Shown piece by piece: positions 51,672 to 62,702 of a DNA stretch of 64,000 bases. Source of the DNA: Pandoraea fibrosis (GTDB lineage Bacteria; Pseudomonadota; Gammaproteobacteria; Burkholderiales; Burkholderiaceae); contig NZ_CP047385.1 of NCBI RefSeq assembly GCF_000807775.2, positions 3,658,001-3,722,000 on the forward strand, given 5' to 3'. The position numbers and the translations under genes were made by a program. The stretch's first letter is position 1, and each line of letters starts with the position of its first letter. The notes below the pieces were generated by a model. It made no database searches, was not told where the DNA came from, and saw only the letters and a program-made list of their open reading frames with translations.

Positions 51672-52937
51672 ATGTCCAGCGATGTATCCGCTACGCCAAC
51701 ACCCGCGACGGAGCGCAACGCCGACATTGTGATCATGGGGGCTGGCGCGGCAGGAATTTCCGTCGCCGCCAGCTTGCGCCGCCGCCGTCCCTCGCTCTCG
51801 ATCACAATCGTGGACCCGGCGGACACGCACTACTATCAGCCGGCATGGACGCTCGTTGGCGCGGGCGAGTTCGATGCCGCGCGCACCGCGCGCCCGATGG
51901 CGAGCGTCATCCCCGACGGGGTGAACTGGATCCAGGCGGCAGTGACGGCATTTGCCCCGGACCATCAGCAAATCCTGCTCTCGGACGGCCGCCGTCTCGG
52001 CTACCGTTACCTCATCGTGGCGCCGGGCCTTCAACTGAATTGGGAAGCCATCGACGGCCTGACCGAAACGCTCGGCCGCAACGGTGTCACGTCCAACTAT
52101 CGCTTCGACCTCGCTCCCTATACCTGGTCGCTGGTGCGTGAATTCAAGGGCGGCAATGCGCTATTCACGCAGCCGCCGATGCCGATCAAATGTGCGGGGG
52201 CACCGCAAAAGGCGATGTATCTGTCGGCCGACACGTGGCGTCAGCATGGTGTGCTGGACAAAACGACAATCGAGTTTCATCTCGTAGCGCCAGCGCTGTT
52301 CGGCGTGAAGGATTACATCCCGGCACTCATGGAGTACGTGAAGCGCTATCGCATCTCGCTCAATCACCTCTCGCATTTGCGCGCGGTCGATGGCGAACGG
52401 CGCGTTGCCCGTTTCGAAATTTTCGACGCCGACGGTCAGTCGCAATTCGTCGACAAGCCGTTCGACTTCCTGCATGTCGTACCGCCCCAAAGCGCCCCGG
52501 ACGTGTTGCGCGCCAGCCCGCTCGCCGATGCCGCCGGCTGGTGCGACGTGGATCCGGCGACGCTGCGCCACGCACGCTATGCCAATGTGTTCGGCTTGGG
52601 CGATGCCATCTCTGCGCCAAACGCCAAGACCGCTGCCGCTGCCCGCAAACAGGCGGTCGTTGTCGCGGAAAACCTGCTGGCCGCCATGGACGGCCGCCCG
52701 CTCGCGTTGCACTACGACGGCTATGGCGCTTGCCCACTCACGGTGGAACACGGCAAGATCGTGCTTGCCGAATTTGGTTACGGCGGCAAGCTGCTGCCCA
52801 CCTTCCCCATCGACGGCACCCATGCGAACCGTTTTGCATGGGTATTGAAAAAGTACGTGCTGCCAAAGGTCTATTGGGATTTCATGCTTCGCGGACGAGA
52901 ATGGCTGGCGCAACCCAAGCGTGCCAGCCATAGGTGA
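51672..52937 (+). CDS. Sulfide:quinone oxidoreductase, type II (SQRDL-like)
   Basis: 421 residues. The FAD-binding start IVIMGAGAAGISVAASLRRR is clear. The catalytic cysteines are Cys174 (PIKCAGAPQKAMYLS, almost as in the human mitochondrial enzyme) and Cys354 (YGACPLTVEHGKIVLAEF). It oxidises sulfide to a persulfide and passes electrons to quinone at the membrane. ATG 51672 has GGAG upstream. No persulfide dioxygenase or rhodanese gene is adjacent, so its partner is elsewhere or it acts in sulfide detoxification. Confidence 0.9.
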   Translation: MSSDVSATPTPATERNADIVIMGAGAAGISVAASLRRRRPSLSITIVDPADTHYYQPAWTLVGAGEFDAARTARPMASVIPDGVNWIQAAVTAFAPDHQQILLSDGRRLGYRYLIVAPGLQLNWEAIDGLTETLGRNGVTSNYRFDLAPYTWSLVREFKGGNALFTQPPMPIKCAGAPQKAMYLSADTWRQHGVLDKTTIEFHLVAPALFGVKDYIPALMEYVKRYRISLNHLSHLRAVDGERRVARFEIFDADGQSQFVDKPFDFLHVVPPQSAPDVLRASPLADAAGWCDVDPATLRHARYANVFGLGDAISAPNAKTAAAARKQAVVVAENLLAAMDGRPLALHYDGYGACPLTVEHGKIVLAEFGYGGKLLPTFPIDGTHANRFAWVLKKYVLPKVYWDFMLRGREWLAQPKRASHR

Positions 52938-53252
52938 AACCCGGACTCAATTTTCAATGACGGGTGCCGTTAACGGTCAAAGGACCCGGTTTCGCGACCG
53001 GGCACGAGCTTCTAGTCGGGCCACGCCTTGCGCGCGGTCTGCCTGATAGCGAGGGATGCGGTGCCCCGGCCGGCGCACCCTGCCCGCCCCTCGCGTGACG
53101 GCCGACACATTTACGCGTCTTATGCTGAACATGATTCAAGGGTTTTCTGGCGGCACGACCTGTTCGACGCGTGGGCTTCCTCTGTCTGCAGGCATGACAC
53201 GCGGCAATGACAAACGTTCAACCGTCCGCGTGACGACTGCCCGTCTGCCGAG
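52938..53252. other. Intergenic stretch with a hairpin after the sulfide:quinone reductase gene
   Basis: 315 bases. CCCGGT (52985-52990) and ACCGGG (52997-53002) form a small hairpin without a U-tract; a 10-base palindrome CCGTTAACGG is at 52967-52976. Nothing else stands out. Confidence 0.35.
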
Positions 53253-54587
53253 ATGAACGATACCAACGCGCTTCGACGACAAGTTGTCCTTGCCGATCTG
53301 CTGCTGGATCGCCAGCGGCTGTTGCGCGCCCTCAGCCTGGAGTTGCGCACCCCGAGTCCGCCCGGCAGCCACAGTGCGCTGGTGGTCCTGCACGTGGGGC
53401 GCGGTCAGCGCAAGGCAAGCAGTCAGGCCGCCATCTCGGACGCCGACCTGCTAGCCACCGTTGCGTTTCGCATCGGTTCGCGCATTCGCCGTCGCGACCT
53501 GATCGGGCGCGTCTCCGATCAGCAGATCGGCATCTTGCTGCGTGACCTCGGCAGCCGCGAAGCCGCCTCGCAGATCACCCGCCGCTTCATCCGTGCCGGC
53601 GAATCGCCCGTGCCTTGCGGGAATGGTTTGCTCTATCCGATTCTCTCGGCAGGGGTCACGCATCTACCGCAGGTGCCGGTCTGGCCCGCCACCTTGCTCG
53701 AACATACGTCCGACGTCGCCGATCAGGCGATTCGGGAAAGTGCGTCGCGGTTTCTGGTGACGGAAGCGCCGTCAGCCCCCACCGAGGGCATCACGCCGCC
53801 GGACGAAGCCGGCAACGAGCACTACTGGCGTAACGCCATCGGACGCGCTCTGTCGGGATCGGAATTCCGTCTGCATTACCAGCCGCAGATCGACATGCGC
53901 ACGCACCGCCTGACCGGACTCGAAGCCCTGATTCGCTGGCAGCGCGACGACGAGTTGATCATGCCGGGAGAATTCATCCCGGCCGCCGAACGCTGCGACG
54001 TCATCGGCCCCATCGGCGACTGGACCCTGCACGAAGCTTGCCGTCAACTCGATCAATGGCATACGGACGGCGAAGAGTATCCGCGTGTGGCCGTGAATCT
54101 GTCTGCACAGCAGATGCGCGTGCAGACGCTGGAGACCGTCCGTTACGCGCTTAAGCATCACCGCGTGCCGCCCGACAAGCTTGAGATCGAGATTACCGAA
54201 TCGTCGCTGATCTCGCACCTCGACGAAGCGGCCACGCTGATGAACGAACTCGTCGCGATGGGTGTGCGCCTGTCGCTCGACGACTTCGGCACCGGCTACT
54301 CCAGTTTCGTGCGCCTCAAACGCTGGCCGTTCGGCACCGTCAAGATCGACTACCAGTTCGTGGCGGGTGTATTGCTTGGCGGCTACGATACGGAACTGAT
54401 TCGCGCCATCATCGCCATCGCCCGCAAGCTCGAAATCGAGACCGTTGCGGAAGGTGTCGAGACCAGCGCCCAACGCGACGCACTCGCATCGCTGGGCTGT
54501 CACGCCTGGCAGGGGTATCATTGCACGCGTCCCTTGCCGCCCGGGCACATCGAGACCTTCATTCGCGACTGGCACGGGCGCCTGTAA
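53253..54587 (+). CDS. c-di-GMP phosphodiesterase (EAL) with degenerate GGDEF
   Basis: 444 residues. The N-terminal ~170 residues look like a GGDEF fold without the active motif. The EAL domain (about 190-440) keeps GLEALIRW, AVNLSAQQ, IEITES, LDDFGTGYSS, VKID and VAEGVET, the metal and catalytic residues of active enzymes. No membrane helices are seen, so it is cytoplasmic. It ends 18 bases before the diguanylate cyclase gene, which suggests a linked pair tuning c-di-GMP. Confidence 0.88.
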   Translation: MNDTNALRRQVVLADLLLDRQRLLRALSLELRTPSPPGSHSALVVLHVGRGQRKASSQAAISDADLLATVAFRIGSRIRRRDLIGRVSDQQIGILLRDLGSREAASQITRRFIRAGESPVPCGNGLLYPILSAGVTHLPQVPVWPATLLEHTSDVADQAIRESASRFLVTEAPSAPTEGITPPDEAGNEHYWRNAIGRALSGSEFRLHYQPQIDMRTHRLTGLEALIRWQRDDELIMPGEFIPAAERCDVIGPIGDWTLHEACRQLDQWHTDGEEYPRVAVNLSAQQMRVQTLETVRYALKHHRVPPDKLEIEITESSLISHLDEAATLMNELVAMGVRLSLDDFGTGYSSFVRLKRWPFGTVKIDYQFVAGVLLGGYDTELIRAIIAIARKLEIETVAEGVETSAQRDALASLGCHAWQGYHCTRPLPPGHIETFIRDWHGRL

Positions 54588-54605
54588 ACGCGTCTGCAAC
54601 TGCCT

Positions 54606-56288
54606 TTGCCGTTGACCAACGCTCTGTTCAATCCTCGCCGCACCGCTTCTGTCTTTCGCAGCGGCCTGGCCGTTCTCGTGTGCATCCTCGTCGCCTGGGG
54701 GCTGGCCCGCTTCGCCGCCGATCAGTTGGTGGCGAACCGTTCGGCGCGGCTGCTCTTTGAAGAGCGTAGCGTTGCGACCCGCCTCGCGCACGGCACCGTC
54801 CACACGGTCAACCAGGACCTGATCCTGATTCGCGGCATCCCGCAGGTGCTTGCCCAGATCGAACAGCTTCAAGACGCCGCGGCCAGCATCGCCACCCATC
54901 CCCTCAAGGGGGTGCCGCCGGACAAAGCGCGTCAGACGTTGTTGGCCAACGCCGTGCTCAAACCCGTCAATGACCTGCTGCGTGCGGCACAGCTCTACTT
55001 CGGTGCGGATCTCGTCTGGCTGGGCACACCGGATGGCGTGACGATCGCTTCGAGCGATGCGTACACGACCAGCTCACTGGTCGGCGACAACTACGGCGAC
55101 CGCGGCTACTTCAACGCTGCCGTGCTCGGCGGCGCCGGGCAGCAATATGTCATCGGCCGCAAGACCGGCCTGCCCGGCATCTACTTCACCGCGCCCGTCT
55201 ATCGAGACGGCCTGCTGGTCGGTGTGATGGTCGTGAAACTCGGCCTGCGCCGGCTGGCCCACTGGGTCGACTCCGGCGCCTCCTTCGTTACGGACACCAA
55301 CGGCGTGATCGTGCTCGCCAACGATCCGACGTTCACCGGCCTGGCGGTCCCCGGCGCCGAGGTCTTCAAACTGACGCGACCTGAGCGGCGTCATCTCTAT
55401 CAGCAGGAAGACTTCACCGTCGCACCCATCGAAGACTACGACCTCTCGCCCGGCACACCGGAACTCATGCAGCGCGCCCACGAGGAGGAGGAAGGCGAGC
55501 ACCATGCCCGTCTGGTCCGTGTGCGCCCCGACAACCAGCCCTATCTTCTGGAAGCCGAACCATCGGCAGACAGCGAACTGGTCATCTACACCATGAACGA
55601 AGCGCCGACGCTGGGCAGCCTGTCCATTGAGCGACGGCGCTATGCGACATTGGTCTTCGCACTGCTACTCAGCTCGGCGGGCGCGCTCTGGCTGCTCGTT
55701 CGCTACCTGCGCCGCGAAAAACTTCAGTTGACCGACACATTGGCCAAGAATGCGGCACTCGAACACGAGGTCAAATACGATGCGCTCACGGGAGCGCTGT
55801 CACGCGGGCACTTCCTCAAACGCCTGCGGGCCGAGGTTTCGAAAGCGGATTCGACCGGGGCGCCCACCTGCGTGATCCTGGTCGATCTGGACCATTTCAA
55901 ACAGATCAACGACACTTGGGGTCATGCGCTCGGCGATACCGTGCTGGCCACCTTTGTCCGTCTTTGTCACGAATCGTTACGCGAAGATGACATCTGCGGT
56001 CGTTTGGGAGGCGAAGAATTCGCTATCATCCTGAGTGGCGCCACGGAAGCCCGTGCCCTCGAAGCCGCAGAGCGATTGTGTGAATCGGTACGCACGGCCC
56101 GCATCTCTGTCGATAGCCGAGCGCTTCAGTTCACGATAAGTGCCGGCGTAGCGCAGTGGCACGTTGGTGACGACGACAACGCGTGGCTGCAACGTGCCGA
56201 CGCAGCGCTGTACCTTGCCAAATCTCGCGGACGCGATTGCTGCGCCCGCGAATCCGACCTCCGGGTACTCACCCGAGGCGGGTCGTAA
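54606..56288 (+). CDS. Membrane diguanylate cyclase with CACHE sensor
   Basis: 560 residues. One N-terminal helix (LAVLVCILVAWGLARF), a periplasmic CACHE-type region (about 30-340, with GDNYGDRGYFNAAVLGGAG and APVYRDGLLVGVMVVKLGL), a second helix (LVFALLLSSAGALWLLV) and a C-terminal GGDEF domain. The motif is GGEEF with RxxD (REDD) five residues earlier, so it should be active and product-inhibited. It senses an outside ligand and makes c-di-GMP. No ATG fits; TTG 54606 is the first in-frame start and TTG 54612 is an alternative. Confidence 0.85.
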   Translation: MPLTNALFNPRRTASVFRSGLAVLVCILVAWGLARFAADQLVANRSARLLFEERSVATRLAHGTVHTVNQDLILIRGIPQVLAQIEQLQDAAASIATHPLKGVPPDKARQTLLANAVLKPVNDLLRAAQLYFGADLVWLGTPDGVTIASSDAYTTSSLVGDNYGDRGYFNAAVLGGAGQQYVIGRKTGLPGIYFTAPVYRDGLLVGVMVVKLGLRRLAHWVDSGASFVTDTNGVIVLANDPTFTGLAVPGAEVFKLTRPERRHLYQQEDFTVAPIEDYDLSPGTPELMQRAHEEEEGEHHARLVRVRPDNQPYLLEAEPSADSELVIYTMNEAPTLGSLSIERRRYATLVFALLLSSAGALWLLVRYLRREKLQLTDTLAKNAALEHEVKYDALTGALSRGHFLKRLRAEVSKADSTGAPTCVILVDLDHFKQINDTWGHALGDTVLATFVRLCHESLREDDICGRLGGEEFAIILSGATEARALEAAERLCESVRTARISVDSRALQFTISAGVAQWHVGDDDNAWLQRADAALYLAKSRGRDCCARESDLRVLTRGGS

Positions 56289-56335
56289 CAGACTTCGGGC
56301 TCACCGGCCCGGGGTCGCCAACCCAGACCGGACCG

Positions 56336-57640
56336 ATGCCCAAGACGAATCTCGCCACATTCGCCCCGTCGCCGTTGCGCGCCATCCAGATCGGCACAGT
56401 TGCCCTTTGCGTGGCCCTGAGCAGTACCGCCAATGCCGAACTCTCGCTCTTGCAGCCACCACGCGCCCTCACGGGCGGCGCACCGTTGCAACTCACGCTG
56501 CTGGCCACTCAGGACAGCCCGGGCCGCGAGACGATCAAGCTGCCGGACGAAATCGTCGTGCGTGTCTCGAATGACGACTTCAAGCCCACTCTGCTTCATC
56601 TGAAGCGTGCCGCCGTGGCCCCCGCGGAAGTTACGCTGTCGAACGGCCAGTTCCGGCGTATCCCGTATTCCGCCACGCTCCCGAAGGAATTGCGCGGCAC
56701 CGTGCGTCTCGAGCCAGTCGACTGGGATGCCTCGACAACTACCATCGTGCTCGATCGCGCCGCCCCGGCCGAACCGATGGTGGCGGCCGCACCGGCCTCT
56801 GCCGCAGCATGGGGCGCAGCAGCGCAAGCCTCCGGAGAAAGCGCCACAGCAGCGGCTGCGGTTCCAGCATCCGGCGCAATGGCCAGCGCCCCCGCCGACG
56901 CGATTGCGCCGACCACCGATACCGAATTCGCCCGCATTTCGTCAAACGAGCCGATGTACATTGCCTTCGGCAAGAACGGCGACGCGAATGCGCGATTCCA
57001 GCTCAGCTTCAAGTTCCACATTCTCAAGCCCGACAACCCGGCATCGAAGTCTTTTCTCGACAACCTGTATTTCGGCTACACGCAGTTGTCGATCTGGGAC
57101 TTGCAGGCCGAATCGGCGCCATTCCGCGACTCGAACTACCGTCCAAGCCTGTTCTATTACCTCCCGGATACCGGTGCACGAGCCAACTGGTTCACGTCGC
57201 TGGGCGTCGCAGCAGGTATCGAGCACGAGTCCAATGGCAAAGCCGGAGACGACTCCCGCAGCATCAATACGGTCTTCGTCAAGCCGATCCTGACGTTCGG
57301 CAACCCGTCCGAATATCACTGGACGGTCGCACCGAAGCTCTACGCCTATCTGGAAAAGAGCGATAACCGCGATATCCAGAACTATCGCGGCTATATGGAT
57401 CTGCTGGTGCTCTGGGGTAAGCCGAATGGCTGGCAGATAGGCGCCACGCTGCGCAAGGGCATGAAGCGCAACTACGGCAGCGTAGATGTGCAGGTGACTT
57501 ATCCGCTCGGCAAGCTGATCCCTGGCACCGGCGGCTACCTCTGGCTCGGCTACTTCACGGGCTACGGCGAAGACCTGCTCGACTACAACCGTCACTCGCC
57601 ATCGCAGGTGCGGATCGGGTACAGCGTATTCCGCTGGTAA
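56336..57640 (+). CDS. pldA: Outer-membrane phospholipase A
   Basis: 434 residues. A signal peptide (ending STANA) is followed by a beta-sandwich-like region (~30-150), an Ala-rich linker (~150-195) and the PldA barrel. The catalytic pattern is EHESNGKAG (His and Ser of the active site), then Asn in SRSINTVFVKP. It hydrolyses phospholipids in the outer leaflet. It is longer than the E. coli enzyme (289 residues) because of the added N-terminal part. The barrel ends SVFRW. The ATG at 56336 is the first in the frame giving a good signal. Confidence 0.88.
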   Translation: MPKTNLATFAPSPLRAIQIGTVALCVALSSTANAELSLLQPPRALTGGAPLQLTLLATQDSPGRETIKLPDEIVVRVSNDDFKPTLLHLKRAAVAPAEVTLSNGQFRRIPYSATLPKELRGTVRLEPVDWDASTTTIVLDRAAPAEPMVAAAPASAAAWGAAAQASGESATAAAAVPASGAMASAPADAIAPTTDTEFARISSNEPMYIAFGKNGDANARFQLSFKFHILKPDNPASKSFLDNLYFGYTQLSIWDLQAESAPFRDSNYRPSLFYYLPDTGARANWFTSLGVAAGIEHESNGKAGDDSRSINTVFVKPILTFGNPSEYHWTVAPKLYAYLEKSDNRDIQNYRGYMDLLVLWGKPNGWQIGATLRKGMKRNYGSVDVQVTYPLGKLIPGTGGYLWLGYFTGYGEDLLDYNRHSPSQVRIGYSVFRW

Positions 57641-57717
57641 CAAAGCCGTGGTGCCGGCTGACCCACTTGCAGGTGCAGCGGCTCGAGGCGCCAGTTGCCC
57701 GTCGCTGCCCGGTAGAA

Positions 57718-58140
57718 TTACAGCACCAGCACGAGCGCGCCTGCGACAATCAGCGCACCGCCCAGGGCCTCCTTGAGCGAGAACGGCTCCCCGAGGATCA
57801 CCCAGCCAACCAGCATCGCCATCGCGACGCTGAGCTTGTCCAACGGCGCCACCCCCGACACCGGCCCCAACTGCAATGCACGGAAGTAGCACAGCCACGA
57901 CAAGCCGGTCGCGATGCCGGAAAGCACCAGGAACAGCCAGGTATTCGCGCTCAGGCTCGTCGGCCGCTGCCACTCGCCACGCATACCCACGATCGCCAAC
58001 GTCACTGCAAAAATAATCACCGTGCGAATCAGCGTGGCCATATTCGAGTTGACTTGCGCCACCCCGAGCTTGCCGAACACGGCCGTCAATGCGGCAAAGA
58101 ACGCCGACCCCAGCGCAAACAGTTGCCAGCTACGCAGCAT
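57718..58140 (-). CDS. EamA-family membrane protein, single domain
   Basis: 140 residues with about five hydrophobic helices (LFALGSAFFAALTAVFGKLG, WLFLVLSGIATGLSWLCYF, ALGGALIVAGALVLVL). It is one EamA (drug/metabolite transporter) domain; the usual protein has two, so it may act as a dimer or with a partner, as in the SMR-like half-size members. The substrate is unknown. It is convergent with pldA. Confidence 0.8.
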   Translation of the reverse strand: MLRSWQLFALGSAFFAALTAVFGKLGVAQVNSNMATLIRTVIIFAVTLAIVGMRGEWQRPTSLSANTWLFLVLSGIATGLSWLCYFRALQLGPVSGVAPLDKLSVAMAMLVGWVILGEPFSLKEALGGALIVAGALVLVL

Positions 58141-58308
58141 AGAGCACCACCGTCGTTAGATGAGATTTGAGGACTGCCAACCTGAAACTCGCCGAAAAGT
58201 CCACCGCCGGCACCCTGCCATAGGGGAATGGCAGCCGCTCAGGCCATCGGTGAGATAATGGCGAATCCTTGTAACACCTGGCCGCTTCCGGCCAAATCCG
58301 CCTCCCCT

Positions 58309-58524
58309 ATGTCCGAACTGCACGACCGCCCCGACAGCCCCTGCATTGGCGTTTGCTCGACGCTCTTCGACGACGTCTGCAAGGGTTGCGGCCGTACCGC
58401 TTACGAAGTGTCGAACTGGGTGTTCTTCACCGACGAAGAGAAGGCTGCAATCTGGGAGCGCATCAACCGCGAAGGCACGGCAATGCGCTATTGCGATAAC
58501 GGATCTACGACTTCGCAGACTTGA
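58309..58524 (+). CDS. DUF1289 protein
   Basis: 71 residues. The typical four cysteines are present (SPCIGVC, then VCKGCGRT), followed by [20 protein letters not shown]. The family is thought to bind metal; its role is unknown. The last 20 bases overlap the convergent aldehyde dehydrogenase gene. Confidence 0.85.
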   Translation: MSELHDRPDSPCIGVCSTLFDDVCKGCGRTAYEVSNWVFFTDEEKAAIWERINREGTAMRYCDNGSTTSQT

Positions 58525-59938
58525 ATTGCAGCGACTTGTACTCGAGGAATTCCTCGAATCCGTACACACCGTTTTCCCGTCCGTGCCCCGACTGCTTGAA
58601 GCCGCCGAACGGTGCCTGCATATTGAATTCCCCGCCATTGATGTCGACTTGCCCGGTGCGAATCTGACGGGCTACACGCACCGCGCGCGACTCGTCCCCT
58701 GACCACACGCCACCCCCCAGTCCGTAAATGGAGTCGTTCGCAATGCGCACGGCATCCGCCTCGTCCTGATACGTAATGATGGAAAGCACAGGGCCGAAAA
58801 TCTCCTCTTGCGCGACGGTCGCCTCGGGAGTCACACGCCCCAGCACCGTCGGCTGAACGAAGAATCCCGATTCGAAGCCTGCCGGCACGGCATCGCCGCC
58901 AGCGATCAGTTCGGCGCCTTCGGCAAGTCCCTTGCGAATATAGGTCTGCACTCGCTCGCGCTGTGCGGCAGATGCGAGCGGTCCGAGACGCGTCGTTTCC
59001 TCACGCGGATCGCCGAGCGTGAAGCGGGCCACAGCCTCCTTGGCCAGGGCTTTGACTTCCTCATAGCGCGAGGCGGGAACGAGCATGCGCGTGTGGGCCG
59101 AACACGTCTGGCCAGAATTCAGATAGCAGGCGTTGAGCGTGCCTTTGACCGCTGCTGCAAGATCGGCATCGTCAAGGACCACCGAGGCTGATTTCCCCCC
59201 CAGCTCCAACGCCACGCGCTTGACCGTTTGGGATGCCACTTCGGACACACGTTTGCCGGCTCGCGTCGAACCGGTGAACGACACCATGTCGACATCGGGG
59301 TGCCGTGCGAGCACTTCACCGACGACCGGCCCCAGCCCCGTGACCAGATTGAACACGCCTGCCGGGAGGCCCGACTCGGCGATGACCTCTGCCAGAATGA
59401 ACGCGTTGAATGGCGCCACCTCCGATGGTTTGAGCACCACCGTACATCCTGCGGCCAGCGCTGGCGCTACCTTCAGCGTGATCTGATTGAGCGGGTAGTT
59501 CCACGGCGTAATTGCGCCGACCACGCCCACCGGCTCGCGCACCACCAGCGAATTGCCCACGCGCGCCTCAAACTCGAATGTCTCGGCCAGCTCGGCGTAC
59601 TTGTTCCAGTGATAAACCGGGCCGCCCACCTGAATCGCGCGAGCAAGCTTGATGGGCATCCCCGTCTCACCCGTAATGACGTTTGCCAGATCGTCCGTGC
59701 GCGCCTTCAGGCCCGCAGCGATCTTTCGCAAGTAGCCTGCACGTTCGGCCGGCGGCGTCGCCGCCCAGGCATCGCGCGCTTTGAGCGCGGCGGCCACCGC
59801 CGCTTCCGTGTCTTGCGCCGCCCCCTCGGGAATGCGGCCCATGAGCTTCGCATCGGCGGAGTGGAAGACATCCAGCGTGCCGCGCCCAACCGGCGCAACC
59901 CATTGACCGTCGATGAAGAATTTGTCGTACGTAATCAT
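58505..59938 (-). CDS. Aldehyde dehydrogenase family protein
   Basis: 477 residues. The NAD-binding and catalytic sequences are intact: [33 protein letters not shown], catalytic Glu in LELGGKS, catalytic Cys in [11 protein letters not shown] and [10 protein letters not shown]. It oxidises an aldehyde to the acid with NAD(P). ATG 59938 has AGGAG upstream. It stands alone; the substrate is unknown. Confidence 0.9.
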   Translation of the reverse strand: MITYDKFFIDGQWVAPVGRGTLDVFHSADAKLMGRIPEGAAQDTEAAVAAALKARDAWAATPPAERAGYLRKIAAGLKARTDDLANVITGETGMPIKLARAIQVGGPVYHWNKYAELAETFEFEARVGNSLVVREPVGVVGAITPWNYPLNQITLKVAPALAAGCTVVLKPSEVAPFNAFILAEVIAESGLPAGVFNLVTGLGPVVGEVLARHPDVDMVSFTGSTRAGKRVSEVASQTVKRVALELGGKSASVVLDDADLAAAVKGTLNACYLNSGQTCSAHTRMLVPASRYEEVKALAKEAVARFTLGDPREETTRLGPLASAAQRERVQTYIRKGLAEGAELIAGGDAVPAGFESGFFVQPTVLGRVTPEATVAQEEIFGPVLSIITYQDEADAVRIANDSIYGLGGGVWSGDESRAVRVARQIRTGQVDINGGEFNMQAPFGGFKQSGHGRENGVYGFEEFLEYKSLQFKSAKS

Positions 59939-60122
59939 GCAATGTCTCCTGCTGGCAGATGAACGTCGAACGGGTATTGTAGTCCGCTCTCCTCCGCGAC
60001 TCCCGGTCTCGCATCGAAATCGGGCGGCGCCGAGCCGCGCCTTCCGGTATTCCCAGTACATGGTCGGACAACACCTATGCCAGCCACCAGCATCGCCTCG
60101 CCCAGCCACCCCGTAAACGCAA

Positions 60123-60151
60123 ACAGGGCGCCTGCCATGCAAGCGCCCTGT
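60123..60151 (-). terminator. Terminator after the ABC-F gene
   Basis: ACAGGGCGC and GCGCCCTGT form a perfect stem around an 11-base loop. Read leftward it is followed by TTGCGTTTAC, a weak T-rich tract. It lies 41 bases after the ABC-F stop. Confidence 0.6.
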
Positions 60152-60191
60152 CGGTATTACGCGTGTTGCGCGAACGTCTCGACGATCGAGG

Positions 60192-61787
<1,596 letters not shown>

Positions 61788-62067
61788 AGGCGGTATCCGG
61801 GGAAATAAAGTGCGGCGGCACAAAATTGCGCCACGAAACCCGACATTTTAACACCGATGCGTGTCATGCGCCCTCCCGCCCCTCAGCGCTTGTGAAGGCT
61901 CCGAAATGTGGGGCCACAAAGGAATTGGGTGGCCTTCCAGCCTTAGGCTGCCCGCAGCCGCGCGGCGCCGCCTGAGGATGTCAGGCACCGCTTAGCGGCC
62001 AGACAACGCCGGCGTGAAGCCCTTTTGCAGGCTCCGACGCCTCCCTCACCTCCTTGACCCTCCTAAC

Positions 62068-62610
62068 ATGCATCTTCTAACGTCCACCACACGCGTGCTG
62101 CGCCCTTCCTGCCCTCACCGTCAACGGCGTCTCGGTCACCTTTTTGGCGCCGTTGCGCTCTCGATCGCCGCAGTCGCCTCCCCCTCTGCCATCGCCGACA
62201 ACGCCCACCGCGCCGACGTCAGCACCGAAACCCTCGTGAAATCGACGACCGCATGGGATCAGACCCGCTATACGGCATATCCCTCAGGCACGCCCGAGCC
62301 AACCCTCGTGCGCATCACCCTCGCGCCCAACACCCGACTGGACTGGCATACGCACCCCATGCCGGCCATCGGTTATGTCGCGTCTGGACAGATTACCGTC
62401 GAGCGCGCGGATAACGGCGCGCGCCATTCCTTCGTCGCCGGGCAGACGGTAATGGAACTCGTCGACGTGCCGCATCGGGGCTGGACAGGCGAGACCGGCG
62501 CGGAACTGCTGGTTTTCTACGCGCGCTCGGTGCACCAACCGCTCGCCGTCGCCTCGCCCAATGCTGACAAGCTCGCGCAAGACGACGCCGTGCAAACACC
62601 CCTCGACTGA
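62068..62610 (+). CDS. Secreted cupin-domain protein
   Basis: 180 residues. A basic N-terminus and hydrophobic stretch (HLFGAVALSIAAVASPSAIA) form a signal peptide. The single cupin domain has the metal histidines in DWHTHPMPAIGYVASG and a downstream strand (LVDVPHRGWTG). The role is unknown; periplasmic cupins may bind metal and small molecules. ATG 62068 is chosen; an upstream GTG at 62014 is possible. Confidence 0.75.
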   Translation: MHLLTSTTRVLRPSCPHRQRRLGHLFGAVALSIAAVASPSAIADNAHRADVSTETLVKSTTAWDQTRYTAYPSGTPEPTLVRITLAPNTRLDWHTHPMPAIGYVASGQITVERADNGARHSFVAGQTVMELVDVPHRGWTGETGAELLVFYARSVHQPLAVASPNADKLAQDDAVQTPLD

Positions 62611-62638
62611 CGCATGCACAACGCGTGAAGACATAAAA

Positions 62639-62666
62639 AAAACCGCCGGCAAACACCGGCGGTTTT
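62639..62666. terminator. Bidirectional terminator between cupin and BMP genes
   Basis: AACCGCCGG (62641-62649) and CCGGCGGTT (62656-62664) form a strong stem with A-run before and T-run after, between two convergent genes. Confidence 0.88.
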
Positions 62667-62702
62667 CCTGACAATGTCCTACTACAAGAGCGGCAGTTGT
62701 CG

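Noticed and set aside
52967..52976. 10-base palindrome CCGTTAACGG
   Set aside because: A single short palindrome with no second copy and no promoter context; chance is likely.
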